From Lithodes maja (taxonomy: Eukaryota > Arthropoda > Malacostraca > Decapoda > Lithodidae): a stretch of DNA of 64,000 bases. The notes below the pieces were generated by a model. That model saw only the letters and a list, made by a program, of their open reading frames with translations, was not told the DNA's origin and made no database searches. Where the stretch lies: contig JBAKBP010001589.1 in NCBI GenBank assembly GCA_037953745.1, forward strand, positions 62,001 through 126,000, in the 5' to 3' direction. Shown in pieces: positions 21,410 to 32,038 of the stretch. Made by a program: the position numbers and the translations under genes. How positions within the stretch are numbered: position 1 is the first letter of the stretch; every line of letters starts with the position of its first letter.

Positions 21410-23587
21410 TTACTCTGCTTTGCTCAACTCCTTTAGTAATAACATAGGAGAGGCTCCTTTCTTCGTGAGACAGTCTGCTATCTGCTTCGTTGTTTCTATC
21501 CACTTCACTTCTTGGATTTCTTTTCTTGCTATCATGTCTCGCAACACAGCTATATTTATCCTTAGGCTTCTGTCATCTACCAACTTGGTAGACTGCAAAC
21601 AATCCACCAAAGATTTGTTGTCTGAAAAACATTTTACCGGAATTGTGTGCTGATTTCCGAGGATTGTTCTCAGCATATGTGCCAAATACATCCCATTCTC
21701 TGCTGCATCTAATAGACTAAGGGATTCTGCTGCCAAAGTCGATTTCACCACCCGTCTCACCTTTCTTGATCTCCACGCAATGGGGCAGCTATTTCCCTCT
21801 CAGTCTCTCACAAATATGATGTGACCACCCTGAGACCCAAGGTCTGTCAAATTGCCAAAAGACGCGTCACTGTAGCATTCAAGTGTACACTCGTCCAGGT
21901 CCACTTTCCCAAACCAAATTGACAGTGGGTTATCCTTGACCTTCTTGACGGCTTTGTTGGCTCTGATTACATCTCCGACAGTTGTCCGATTGAATGCCGT
22001 ACTCAGTTCACATACATCATATGCTATATCTGGCCTTGTTTGTGTGGCTACCCAGTTTAGTTGGCCCACAACAGATCGGTATTTTGTTCTCTCCTCTTGA
22101 CTGACTTCATCATTTCTTCTGTCCTTATAAGATTTGATCATGTTCATCTCTTGGAGTCCATGTCTAATGTAATTGCCTTGATTGATCATAATGCCATCCT
22201 CTGCTTGTTCTATTGTTATACCCAGGTACTGGAAACGAGTCTTCTCTTCAGAACCAATCAGAAATAATTTTTCCAACCGGGACATTACAGATATCTTGAA
22301 TGCATTTGACCCGCTCCAATAGAAGTCATCTACATGGATGCAAATGATCCCTTCTAATCTTCCATCATTATGCCAGAAGAACAGTGCTGGTTCTAAACCA
22401 CACATGGACATACCCAATGTAAGCAATTCATGCTTCACCCTCTCGTACCATGCTCTGGCTGCATCATTGAGACCATATACTGTCTTCTTTAATCTCCATA
22501 GATATCCATTGTAGAATTCTTCAGGGGGCAACACGAAAATCTCTCTATTAATAGGATGTCCCTGTAAGAAAGCGGCTTTCACATCCAGTGCATGGCAGTC
22601 CCAATTCTTGGCGGACACAATACTTAAAGCCAGTCTAAAAGCTTCCTTTGAACACGTAGGAGAATCAATGGGAACATCCTTTAACTCTTCCTCAAAGCCA
22701 CGTGCCACTAAACGGGCCTTAATAACCTGAGTGCCAGATTTTATTTTCTGTGTCATTATCCACCTTGTTGATATGGCCTTCTGACCTTGGTCCTCAACTT
22801 CCTCAAACACAACATTATCAATCCAATTCTTCATTTCTGCCCTTTTTGCCTCTGTGCATGCATCATTGGAATACGTTATCATGACTTCCTCTGTATCGTT
22901 CACAATCCGCCAATTATAGATGTCTTTATCTACATCAATCCATTTTGTCACATTACTTGTTTCGTCTCTGATGTTGAAACATGTTTTGTACTTGCCAGTT
23001 GCTTTACCGGCTCTACTTAAGATTGTGATAATTACTTTTTCCTTGTTCTCCACCATGTATCCTTCTATTCTATCCCCCACTCTAGGCATTCTAGCTTCAG
23101 CAGCTACACTGTTTCCGTCTCCGGACTCCTGTTCACCACTGCATTTCTCATTATCATCCATTTCAGCGTCCTCAGGCTCATTCTCTGTTTCGTTTTCTAT
23201 GTTAACGTCGTTTGATTCGTCTTCAACTGGAACATGCAATCCTGTCTCCGTTGTTTTGCCACTACTGATATCGTCCATGTCTTGCATCTTGCAACTTGCA
23301 TTCTGCAACCTACAAGTGTGCACTCGCACATATGTTCCTCCATGTTTCACAAGAACTTGTTTACCATCCTTTCCAATCACTACACCTGGGCCTTTCCATT
23401 GGTTTTCACTGTTTTGTTTGTAATATACTCTGTCTCCATTTTGCAAGCATACCATGTTGTCTGCTCTTACGTTATGCAGTAGTGCCCTACGTATTTTCTC
23501 ATTGGACTCATTTTTGATGAACACTTCTCTGGCCACGCATAGCATTAAGGTTTTCAGCCACGATTTCCGATGATGTCCTGTTTTCAA
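21410..23587 (-). pseudogene. Copia RT and RNase H with one stop codon
   Basis: One frame read through a single TGA at 21797-21799. RT motifs include STRWIMTQKIKSG, KARLVARGFEE, DVKAAFLQGHPIN, KTVYGLNDAARAWYE and the catalytic IHVDDFYWSG near 22330. RNase H follows with STLAAESLSLLDAAENG, CFSDNKSLVDCL and ADCLTKKGAS, all standard copia landmarks. The stop stands where CGA (Arg) would fit, between FVRD and EGNSCPIAW. The upstream part (to about 23530) is the linker after integrase and is joined by a frameshift to the integrase frame. Confidence 0.92.
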
Positions 23588-24116
23588 GAGCAGGAATCTT
23601 ATTATTCAGCACACTAGGTATACTTGGGTTGAATCCATACACCAGCTGGTTTGGGGAAAAGCCATTGTTGTTCTGGAGTGCATTACGTGCTGATACAGCC
23701 CATGCCAGTGCTGTAGATACACCACATTTTGCATCCAACACAATCTTTGCCACATTATCACCAAGTACAGCATTCAGCCGCTCACATACGCCATTGCTCC
23801 ATGGGCTTTCAGCAGCTGTGCACATCACTTGAATATTATAATTTTCGGCCATGCTCCGAAAATCACTGTTATTGAACTCTCCACCATTGTCGGTCAAGAA
23901 CTTGTCAGGTGCTCCAAACCGGCTGATCCACTGAATCACTACTTCTCTTATAATGGTCTCAGGTTTCTTATTGTGGATGACCGTAGTCACACAATATCTT
24001 GTTGCCAAGTCAACCAAGACAAGAAAATAGTCACTCTTCCATGCCTTCAGATCCATTCCTACTGCCTCATTGAACGTCTTACCAATGGGGAGTCCCACCA
24101 CAGGACGGGGAGGCAC
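23508..24116 (-). pseudogene. Copia integrase core
   Basis: Shows PPRPVVGLPIGKTFNEAVG, then MDLKAW carrying the first Asp, LTDNGGEFNNSDF with the second Asp, and SPWSNGVCERLN with the Glu, giving the DDE triad of retroviral-type integrases. VYGFNPSIPSVLN is the usual copia block downstream. It is connected by frameshifts to the protease side (near 24127) and the RT side (near 23530), so integrase activity from this copy is not expected. Confidence 0.9.
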
Positions 24117-24808
24117 TTTCTTAAATTTTCTACAAATATAATATCACAACTATCACTCACTTTATTTATTTCCAGTTTCCATTGTTCATTGAGTATCCCT
24201 GCTTCTTTGATTAATCTCGTTAACTTCTCTGCAGTGGGATGTGAGAATTGCCGATGTAACTTCACCACCTTCTTGGAAATGTCTTCATGATCTTCTGTGG
24301 CCAATACCCAGTCTACCATTTGCTTACATGGTGTCTTCACTATGGGAAGTGTATAATGCCCTGTAGAGGTGATATGCAGCTTACTTTCTCTGCCAAACAT
24401 ACGCACTGTATCCTTTCTGAAGTTCAATATCATGCCTCCACGTTTCATGGCTGACCTGCTCATTAGTAGTGGAATTCTACAATCCACCACATCGGTCCGA
24501 ATCATGATTTTTATCCCATGTATATAACAGGGAATATGCACAATACCTTTTGATGTCACCTGTCTTCCATCTCCGAATTTAAATGATGTCTCTGATCTCT
24601 CTCTTTTTATCAACTGTACGTCATCTGATGATACTGTATCCACATAAGCCTGTAACCAGTCTTCTCCACACACCGTTGTAGAACATCCTGAATCAAGAAC
24701 CAGGGCTCCCAAAGCTTCCGACATTAATTTTTCTCTCTTATCAACCCCGTCTGATAGCAATGTCAGCTGCACTTCGCCAGCATCTTCCATCACAACCTTA
24801 TTTTCCAT
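24059..24808 (-). pseudogene. Copia protease and integrase zinc-binding region
   Basis: The protease active site is LVLDSGCSTTVCG near 24690 (Asp-Ser-Gly form). Further on, KVVKLHRQFSHPTAEKL gives the histidines of the integrase HHCC zinc finger. It shares the frame of gag, separated by only one TGA. The end of the frame is a frameshift near 24127, just before the integrase core. Confidence 0.88.
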
Positions 24809-24835
24809 ATCCCTATCCTCTCTCTTAGGACAATT

Positions 24836-25606
24836 TCACACCCAGTGGTCAACAGATCCGCACATGAAACATTTTGTGAGCTCACCATTTGGTCCTGTTG
24901 GGTTTTTGGCATCACCACCAACACCTCTAGGACTCCAGTGCCTGTTACGTGTTTCACGTCTATACCCACGTCTATATCTGCCTCCGGTGCCTCGAAATGG
25001 AGCTCTACTGACTTCCAAAATGGGCTCAGACTTCACCTGCACCTGCACTGTGTCATTCTGTGCATCTCCACTTAAATTGTGGTCTACAATTCCACCTCCG
25101 AACATTCTATTTAATGTCTTTTTCATCTCCTCGAATGTGATGGTAGTCGTAGTTGACATCGCTAATTGGAAGTGAATATCTGACAAATCACAACTTTTCA
25201 ATAACCGAAACGCCAACACCTGATCTGGCAGTTCCATACCATGTTTCTTGAATCTATAATATCTTCTACCAAATTCCACCAAATAGTCAGTTATTGTCAT
25301 CTCAGCGGGGTGCTTGAACGATTCAAATTCAGAATAAGCCATAAAGGCCCGTCTATTTGTATCTAGCATAAAAACAGAGTCTAATCTTGTCAGCAAATGT
25401 TCCATTCCTTTGTCACTCGCCAAGACTGTTGTATCTATTTCGCTGCTGACATCTCTAGCCCTGCCAGTCAATGTCAAATGAACCGCCAATGCTTGCTTCT
25501 CCGGTGTCACACTCGTTAGTTTCTGCCATATTTCGATATCTTTCTTCCACCTCTCATAGTCTTTTTCCGATGTCATTTGTGGAGGATTTTTAATCACTGA
25601 CGCCAT
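24836..25606 (-). pseudogene. Copia gag, ended by a stop in its zinc knuckle
   Basis: The first ATG is at 25606 (MASVIKNPP), 36 bases inside the 5' LTR boundary. The body is a UBN2-like copia gag with SEKDYERWKKDIEIWQKL, AVHLTLTGRARDVSSE and MKKTLNRMFGGG. It ends in an Arg/Gly-rich stretch and a CCHC knuckle CFMCGSVDHWV-stop-NC. The TGA at 24833-24835 replaces the residue before NC, and the next codons (NCPKRED) run in frame into protease. CGA to TGA would explain it. Confidence 0.9.
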
Positions 25607-25628
25607 ATTTCGGTAAAACTGCGAACTA

Positions 25629-25641
25629 CGCTCTGCTACCA
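25629..25641 (-). promoter_or_regulatory. Copia primer binding site, initiator tRNA-Met type
   Basis: On the minus strand TGGTAGCAGAG starts two bases after the 5' LTR. It is complementary to the 3' end of eukaryotic initiator tRNA-Met (CTCTGCTACCA), the usual primer of copia elements. Confidence 0.85.
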
Positions 25642-25642
25642 C

Positions 25643-26207
25643 TGTTGAACTCACTTTGTATTCGCCTTACCTCGCTGTATCACCGGCGGAGTTCCATATG
25701 CTGAGTATTGCAGGCAGAGTTGGCGGATAATACTTAATTCATTATCCAGGGCGGGGTGAACAGATTATATTCCAGTGCACTAATAAGCTTTGAGTGCTGA
25801 CTCATTTCTTGCTGCCTGGCCAGGACTTGACTCCACTGTCAGCACTTCCATCCGCTATCGTTACTCACGGTCAACTGTCTTCCGATGCCATGACTCAGTT
25901 ACTCATCGCCCTGCTCATGACGTCACAATATCGACGCTCCATATACGCACTAGTTTCCGTGCCCCACTTGAATTCATTTGTTTTTTATCTTTCTTTCCTT
26001 TTCCGATTACGTATCTTTTAGGCAATATATATTGTATTTATTCCACATTATTCTTATTGTACTTTCCCACTTATGTTGTGAATTTTCTCACAACATAATT
26101 ACTTAATACCCATTTATCTACTTATTCTTATTGTACTTTTTCCACTTATGTATCTTGTCATAACATATTCACTTTAATACCCAAGTTTCTGATTACTAAG
26201 ACTAACA
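25643..26207 (-). repeat. 5' LTR of the copia element
   Basis: 565 bp, running TGTTGAACTC to GACTAACA on the plus strand, so it has TG...CA ends. It is complete and matches the interrupted 3' LTR. Contains the uninterrupted TTAA site for element 1. Confidence 0.93.
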
Positions 26208-26299
26208 CTTATGAGCATTAATTTCTGGAAATTTCTCTTTCCAGGGCGGAGTACCGGCGTTGCGCCAGGTGACCAGGTAGTTTTCCCCCAGTCTCTGTC

Positions 26300-27740
26300 A
26301 TGTCGGCACTTGAACCTCTCCTTGCTTTATGTTCAACGCCGTTATGCTCAGGTATCCCTATTTTTGCTCACAAGCTCTGCATTAAATGTGTTAAATGCCT
26401 AGATCGGTCACGGGGGATATGGGTGACAAAGAATTGCACTATTTGTAACCTCTTAAGTGTTAAAGTTCTAATTCAGAAAGATAATACTGCGGCGGTGGCT
26501 TTACAAGAAGTGAAACAACTTCTCGCTACTTACTCAACGAATGTAGCACATAAAGCATTGCAATGTGATAACCTTGAGCTATGGGAGCTTTTAATTATCA
26601 TGAACCTCTAGGGGGCTCGGGTGAGGGCTCTCAATCGGAGAGTATACCAAGCTCGCAAGCGAGTGACAGCCACAGCCAAGGTGTATGGCGATACTCACAG
26701 TCCTGGCAGGACAGAACACATCCCTTTGTGACTCAAGTAGTGGCTGACGTCCACCGGGATGCTGATGTACCATCTTCTATCCCAGATTTAACATGGCAGC
26801 ATGTGGAGGTCCCGGCTTCGGCGGGATCTTCCCATGATAGGCCAGACTTAACGGATGAAGAACAACGATCTCTGGTCTCAGAGATGGAGGTTGAAGAGTC
26901 CAGTCACCTTCTAGACGACTCTCAGGGTACTGTCGAATCTCCACAGAGTTCGTCATCGGCTAGGTATGTAACGGCAGAAGAGATTGATGGATTACTATTG
27001 AATGCACTTAATGGGTTCTTTGGCCCTACGCCGGAAACTCCTACAGTTGGTACGGGAGCTCCTGCGACGTCGACGAATGTGCGACCTCTGGCTACATCCA
27101 TTGCTTTAGCTAAAATACCTAACCCCCCTCTTGTGTCAGATCCAATTTCCAATGTGCCAGGCACAGCAGCTCTTACTACTTCCAATGTGCGAGTCATATC
27201 AGACATAACTCCCCCTCCTTTAGACAAGGCGCCAGTCAAAAAAGGAGCTATGCCTCTTTTATACAGGCCTGATGAGTCATGGGTAGCAATGTTACCAACT
27301 AAGCCAGAGGCAGCACAAGCTACTATTTCGGGGGAGCTCCCTGTACCACATGAGTGGGTAATCCAAGGCAATAAGTCTAGAAAACTCAGAGCTTTGGATA
27401 GTCAAGGAAATGTTTTGGATGTTCATATTAAGGCCATTCCAAGTTATTATAACCATGACTTTTTTGTGTATGCATCAACACCAGCCCTACCCCCTGCCTC
27501 AGCTTCAAAGCTATTTTCTGACTGGACTAAGAATGACGGCTTTAACGACGTCAAGGCACTTTCTGCTTTGACGCCGGAGTTGGATATGTTTCCGATCACA
27601 GACTCAGCCTCTAATCCAGTCTTGCAGGTGGGGCAGTTGGGTACGGGACCTTGGGTGGAATGGGAAACAGAGGCTCAAAATTTTGCCACTACTTTCACGT
27701 CAAGATCTTCCCACCAAATCCCTCAAGAACACCATTCTTG
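26300..27740 (+). pseudogene. ORF1 (gag-like) of DIRS-3, first part
   Basis: Starts MSALEPLLAL and keeps the N-terminal Cys pattern (CSTPLCSGIP, LCIKCVKCLDRSRG, NCTIC). It then passes by frameshift and deletion near 26600 into 26581-27740, which lacks the Ser/Arg-rich region of the other copies. The second piece aligns with DIRS-2 through VTAEEIDGLL, ELPVPHEWVIQGNKSRKL, FVYASTPALPPASASKLFSDW and VGQLGTGPWVEWETEAQNF. LINE-A interrupts it at 27743. Confidence 0.85.
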
Positions 27741-27782
27741 GTTGTTGTTGTTCCCTAAGCTGCCTGGCCAAACAGCCCCGAG

Positions 27783-28177
27783 TCCCTGAGGAAGGCCATG
27801 GCCACGATTGGGCTTTCCCACAGAGCTCTCATTGAGTGTAGATTGTGTTGTTGGCGTAAGTGGTTGTGTGAAATGCAGTCTTCTATGATGTGTTTAATGG
27901 TATGGGGTGCTGTGTTACATCCCGGGCAGGCGTCGACAACAGAGTCATCCAGTCTCTTCTGATAGCTCAGGAGAGCTGGATGGTGTCCGCATCTCAGCCT
28001 GGCCAGGTGGACTCTGTCCTCGCGAGGAAGGGAGGATTCGGAAGGATGGATTTCGGGAGGTCATGCATGCAGCTGCGTGTTGTCTGTGAGTGAGTGGATG
28101 GATCGGTGAGAGATATGAGTATGGATGTGCTTCTGGAAGTTGGTTCGGGGTGGGCAGGGAGGGAGAGAGGACAATAA
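27783..28177 (-). pseudogene. C-terminal part of LINE-A protein
   Basis: On the minus strand, decayed frames give VHLARLRCGHHPALLSYQKR, then ACPGCNTAPHTIKHIIEDC and WESPIVAMAFLRDSG. This is the CX2C/H cluster and C-terminal end typical of Jockey-type ORF2. It is separated from its RT part by LINE-C. Confidence 0.7.
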
Positions 28178-28819
28178 TTGTACTTACACTTACACTAGTT
28201 GTACTTACACTAGTTGTATTTGCGGGAGTGAGCATGCTCGTTAATTCCCGCCTCCTAAGATATGTTTGTCATACCTTGCTTTGAAACTATGCACTGATGG
28301 TGCAGACACTACTTCGGCTGGCAATTTGTTCCACCCACTAATCGAGTTGGTAGGAAATCTTTTACTTTTCAGATCAGATTTACTATTAAGCACTTTTAGT
28401 TTGTAGCTGTGACCTCTTGTTCTCTCACCTCCATCCCTCTCTATGAAGTTTTCTTGGTCGATTTTGTCAATACCTCTAACACATTTGAATATCTGAATTT
28501 GCTGTCCTCGTTTCCTTCTCTGTTCCAGTGTAGGTAGATTCAATCTCTCGAGCCTCTCTTGGTACTCCAAATTTTCCAAACCTGGGATCATCCTCGTAGC
28601 TGCTCTCTGTACCCTCTCAATTTTGTGGATATGTTTCTTCATGTGAGGGGACCACACTACAGATGCATATTCCATCCTGGGTCTTATTATTGCCGTTATT
28701 ATTTGTTTCATGGTGTTTTCATTAAGATAATTGAAAGACATCCTGATATTTGCCAATAGTGCTAGTGATTCTCTCACTATCTTATTTACGTGGCTTTCTG
28801 GAGACATGTTATCCTTAAA
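28178..28819 (-). mobile_element. LINE-C, short tandem copy
   Basis: 642 bp matching the 3' end of the neighbouring LINE-C copy almost base for base, including the tail (repeats of TTGTACTTACACTAG). The reading frame 28241-28807 covers the RT thumb and C-terminus: RPRMEYASVVWSPHMKKH, ERVQRAATRMIPGL and SISGWNKLPAEVV. It begins exactly where the other copy's tail stops, so it is a tandem duplication or a second insertion at the tail. Confidence 0.85.
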
Positions 28820-29949
28820 TTGTACTTACACTAGTTGTACTTACACTAGTTGTATTTGCGGGAGTGAGCATGCTCGTTAATTCCCGCCTCCTAAGATATG
28901 TTTGTCATACCGTGCTTTGAAACTATGCACTGATGGTGCAGACACAACTTCGGCTGGCAATTTGTTCCACCCACTAATCGAGTTGGTAGGAAATCTTTTA
29001 CTTTTCAGATCAGATTTACTATTAAGCACTTTTAGTTTGTAGCCGTGACCTCTTGTTCTCTCACCTCTATCCCTCTCTATGAAGTTTTCTTGGTCGATTT
29101 TGTCAATACCTCTAACACATTTGTATATCTGAATTTGCTGTCCTCGTTTCCTTCTCTGTTCCAGTGTAGGTAGATTCAATCTCTCGAGCCTCTCCTGGTA
29201 CTCCAAATTTTCCAAACCTGGGATCATCCTCGTAGCTGCTCTCTGTACCCTCTCAATTTTGTGGATATGTTTCTTCATGTGAGGGGACCACACTACAGAT
29301 GCATATTCCATCCTGGGTCTTATTATTGCCGTTATTATTTGTTTCATGGTGTTTTCATTAAGATAATTGAAAGACATCCTGATATTTGCCAATAGTGCTA
29401 GTGATTCTCTCACTATCTTATTTACGTGGCTTTCTGGAGACATGTTATCCTTAAATTCTATCCCCAAGTCTTTTTCTTTTTCTGCTTTGGGAATCACTTC
29501 GTTTCCTAGTTTATAATCTTTTCTAGGTCTGTACTTGCTTTTACCCATTTCTAGAGTCTTACATTTCCCTGCATTGAACTCCATATTCCATTTGATGCTC
29601 CATTCATGGATCTTTTGCAAATCTGCTTGGAGCTCAAGGCAATCCTCCTGGGTTCTGATCGTTTTAAGCAGTTTAGCATCGTCCGCAAACATGCTCATGT
29701 AGCTTGTTAGTCCCTCAGGTAAGTCATTTACAAATATTAGAAACATGATTGGGGCTAGGACAGATCCTTGTGGTACCCCACTCGTAATTTGAGTCCAGTT
29801 TGACGATTTCCCCCTTACTGTTGTTCTCATCTGTCTTCCGCTAAGGTAGCTCTCCATCCATTTCAGCAGTTTGTCTCCTACTTTTCCCTCATGTTTTAAT
29901 TTCCACAGCAATCTCTTGTGTGGAACTTTGTCAAATGCCTTTTTAAAGT
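28820..29949 (-). mobile_element. LINE-C: CR1-like LINE, 5' truncated
   Basis: Inserted within LINE-A; its 5' end lies within RT at the codons for DFKKAFDKVPHKR near 29945. The 3' tail is the TTGTACTTACACTAG repeat. Its protein differs clearly from LINE-B although the domain layout is alike. Confidence 0.85.
28877..29949 (-). CDS. Reverse transcriptase of LINE-C (partial, open)
   Basis: The frame is open from the truncation point through the stop at 28877; the 5' end is missing so there is no true start. Visible RT landmarks are KKAFDKVPHKR (first Asp), SGVPQGSVLAPIMFLIFVND and the catalytic MFADDAKLLK near 29695. Then follow FNAGKCKTLEMGK, PRMEYASVVWSPHMKK, QRRKRGQQIQIYKCVRGI and the terminal WNKLPAEVVSAPSV. 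No stops or frameshifts in about 350 codons suggest a young copy. Confidence 0.88.
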
Positions 29950-31259
29950 CTGTGCCTGTGTGTGATACCGTGTGCTGGGTGTTGTTATGATATTTCTTGG
30001 TGTCTGTGGGTGTGTTGCCATGTAGTTTAGTGGGTGGTCTTGGTTCGTGGAGGCTGCTGCCAGGAATTGAGTGCCTCTCATGTCCAGATGGTCTTTGACT
30101 TTGAGGATTTTGGTTTCTTGATGTAGGTGATCTGTGGGTGCAGTAGCTGTGCAGCCTGTAATGATCTTCAGGGCTTTGTTTTGAATAGTCTGTAAGGTCT
30201 TATGATGTGTTTCAGCTAGGTTAGAAGCCCAGGCTGGGCTTGCGTATTCCATCACTGATCTTATGTATTGTTTATATACTGTGGTGGTAGTTTCTTTGTT
30301 GTGTCCAAATTTTATGTGAGCAAGTGACCTGAGGGCGTTAAGTCTGGGTGTCAGTTTCTTTTTAATGTTTGTGGTGTGCTGTTTGAATGTCATATGAGTA
30401 TCATATGTTACTCCTAGGATTTTGGGTGTGTGTGTATGTGTTAGGGGTGTGTTGTTTATGGTGAGTTGAGGGATGTATTCGTGTTCTCCTGTCCAACTTG
30501 TGAGCAGGGTTGCGGTGGATTTGGCTGGGGCTAAATTAAGTCTGTTTGTAGTACACCAGCCATGTAGTGTGTTGAGATAGGGTTGAAGGAGATCTGTTGC
30601 TCTTTTTGGGTCATGGTGTGTGCATGTGAGTGTTATGTCATCTGCATAGGAGGCTAAGTTTATTTGGGGCGTATTGGGTGTAGTTATATCGTGCATGTAC
30701 AGATTGAAGAGTGCGGGCGATAGGACGGATCCTTGTGGGACTCCGTTTGGAAAGTTTCTGATTTTAGATGACTGACCAGCAAAAGATACGTGTGCACATC
30801 TGCCTGCTAGGAAGTTGGCCAGCCACCTTTTTGTGGTGTTGTGCATGTTTGTGTTGTAGATTTTGTTTGTTAGGTTGCGGCGGGGGATGGCATCGAAGGC
30901 TTTACTAATGTCGAGTGTGGCTAATAGTGATCTGTGTGGTGGTCTAGCTGAGTTGATGCCGTCGAAAGCTCTTTGTGTAAGGTCTATGAGAAGAGTGTTT
31001 GTGGAGTGCAGTGGCCTAAAGCCATGTTGTGTTGGAGCTAGGGGTAGGTCAGGTGTAATTAGTTGTAATACTAGGCGTTCCATGACTTTGGAAGGGGAGC
31101 AAAGGAGTGTCATGGGGCGGTGCGAGGAGGGTAGCGTGGGGTCTTTGTTGGGTTTGGGGAATGTGATGATGATACCATGCTTCCAAATGTCTGGTATTGT
31201 GTTGTGTGAATGGCTGTAGTTTGATATGTTAGTGAGTGCTTGTATGCCTTGTATGCTTG
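29950..31259 (-). CDS. Reverse transcriptase of LINE-A (partial)
   Basis: The frame runs from the truncated 5' end to the LINE-C insertion. Motifs: WKHGIIITFPKPNKDP, TLLCSPSKVMERLV, LATLDISKAFDAIPRR (first Asp), NGVPQGSVLSPALFNLYMHD and the catalytic LASYADDITLTCTH near 30650. The thumb shows VTYDTHMTFKQHTTNIKKKL and YIRSVMEYASPAWAS. The codons are intact across this part, with Thr/His-rich composition. It continues on the other side of LINE-C at 28177. Confidence 0.85.
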
Positions 31260-31269
31260 TATTCTTGGT

Positions 31270-31931
31270 TCTCTCTTCCGGTTTTTAGTGCCGGCGGAGT
31301 CCCCTCTGCTTTGTTTGATTTCTTGGCTGCCCCTAAAATCAATTTGTGCGAATTAAAAGATCCTTTTAGCACGCCTTCCCCAGCTCACCTAGACCGCGAG
31401 TTTAGGTTAAGAGGAAAAGCGTTTAGACTGTTTTCGCAATATATTGTTACCCAGCAAGTAACAAAGTCTCTGTTACGCTCTTCTCAGGTAATAGAAGCCG
31501 CGGAAGTCAAGAAAGCCATTGAACTTTCCCGGCGCTTGCTTCTCCAGACTTCCATACAGTCTTTAGGAGATATTCGGACGGCCTTATTAGAGGCAGTTCG
31601 AGCAAGGCAGGATCTGAGGATGTTCTTAGTGAAGAAACTTCCTGACCGTATTGCAAGCCAAGTAGTTCTGTCTCCAGTTCTGACTCCTTCTTTGATTTCA
31701 CCAGCAGTTTGGAAGACTGTTTTCAATATGACACAAGCATTCAAACAAAGCCCCTCTCAACCTAAGAAACCTACCTTCACTTTCCCTAAACCCAAACCAG
31801 TTTCGAAAGCTCAAACTAGTGGGTTTAAGCCTTTTCATCAGCCAAAGTCCCCTTCCACCCAGGGTCAGGGTCAGGCTCAGTTCAGGTATAAACAGGGTAA
31901 TTTCTCAGGTAAAGGCCACAAGTTTCACTAA
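31270..31931 (+). pseudogene. ORF1 of DIRS-3, second part
   Basis: Resumes immediately after LINE-A with PSALFDFLAAPKINLCELKD, then FRLRGKAFRLFSQYIVTQQV and the basic tail. It corresponds to residues from about 640 to the C-terminus of DIRS-2 ORF1. The frame ends early at 31931, before the Pro/Lys tail seen in DIRS-2. Confidence 0.85.
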
Positions 31932-32038
31932 CGACCAGGTCAGGGCCCGCCTCCAGCCAAACCCGGCCAGTCGTCCAAGGGTACACCTCCACCAGCTAAA
32001 AACTAAGGTCTCTCTCACTCCCGGGGCCAGTCAAAGGC

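Larger units (their letters stand above)
20087..26207 (-). mobile_element. Ty1/copia LTR retrotransposon
   Basis: A full element on the minus strand with two LTRs. Flanking 5-bp direct repeats CTTAT are at 20082-20086 and 26208-26212. The rejoined flanks (GTAACCTTATGAGCATTAAT) match uninterrupted DIRS sequence in DIRS-2, so the insertion site in the DIRS-3 leader is exact. Gene order gag, protease, integrase, RT, RNase H is the copia order. A polypyrimidine run at 21368-21415 is the polypurine tract beside the 3' LTR, and the primer site lies beside the 5' LTR. It may belong to the GalEA group known from crustaceans, but that is a guess. Confidence 0.95.
27743..31259 (-). mobile_element. LINE-A: Jockey-like LINE inserted in DIRS-3 ORF1
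   Basis: Flanked by a 10-bp direct repeat ATTCTTGGTT (27733-27742 and 31260-31269). Removing the insert rejoins the DIRS ORF1 sequence. On the minus strand it starts within RT (5' truncated), is split by the LINE-C copies (28178-29949), and ends in an AAC tail at 27743. It encodes RT and a C-terminal Cys/His block. Confidence 0.85.
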
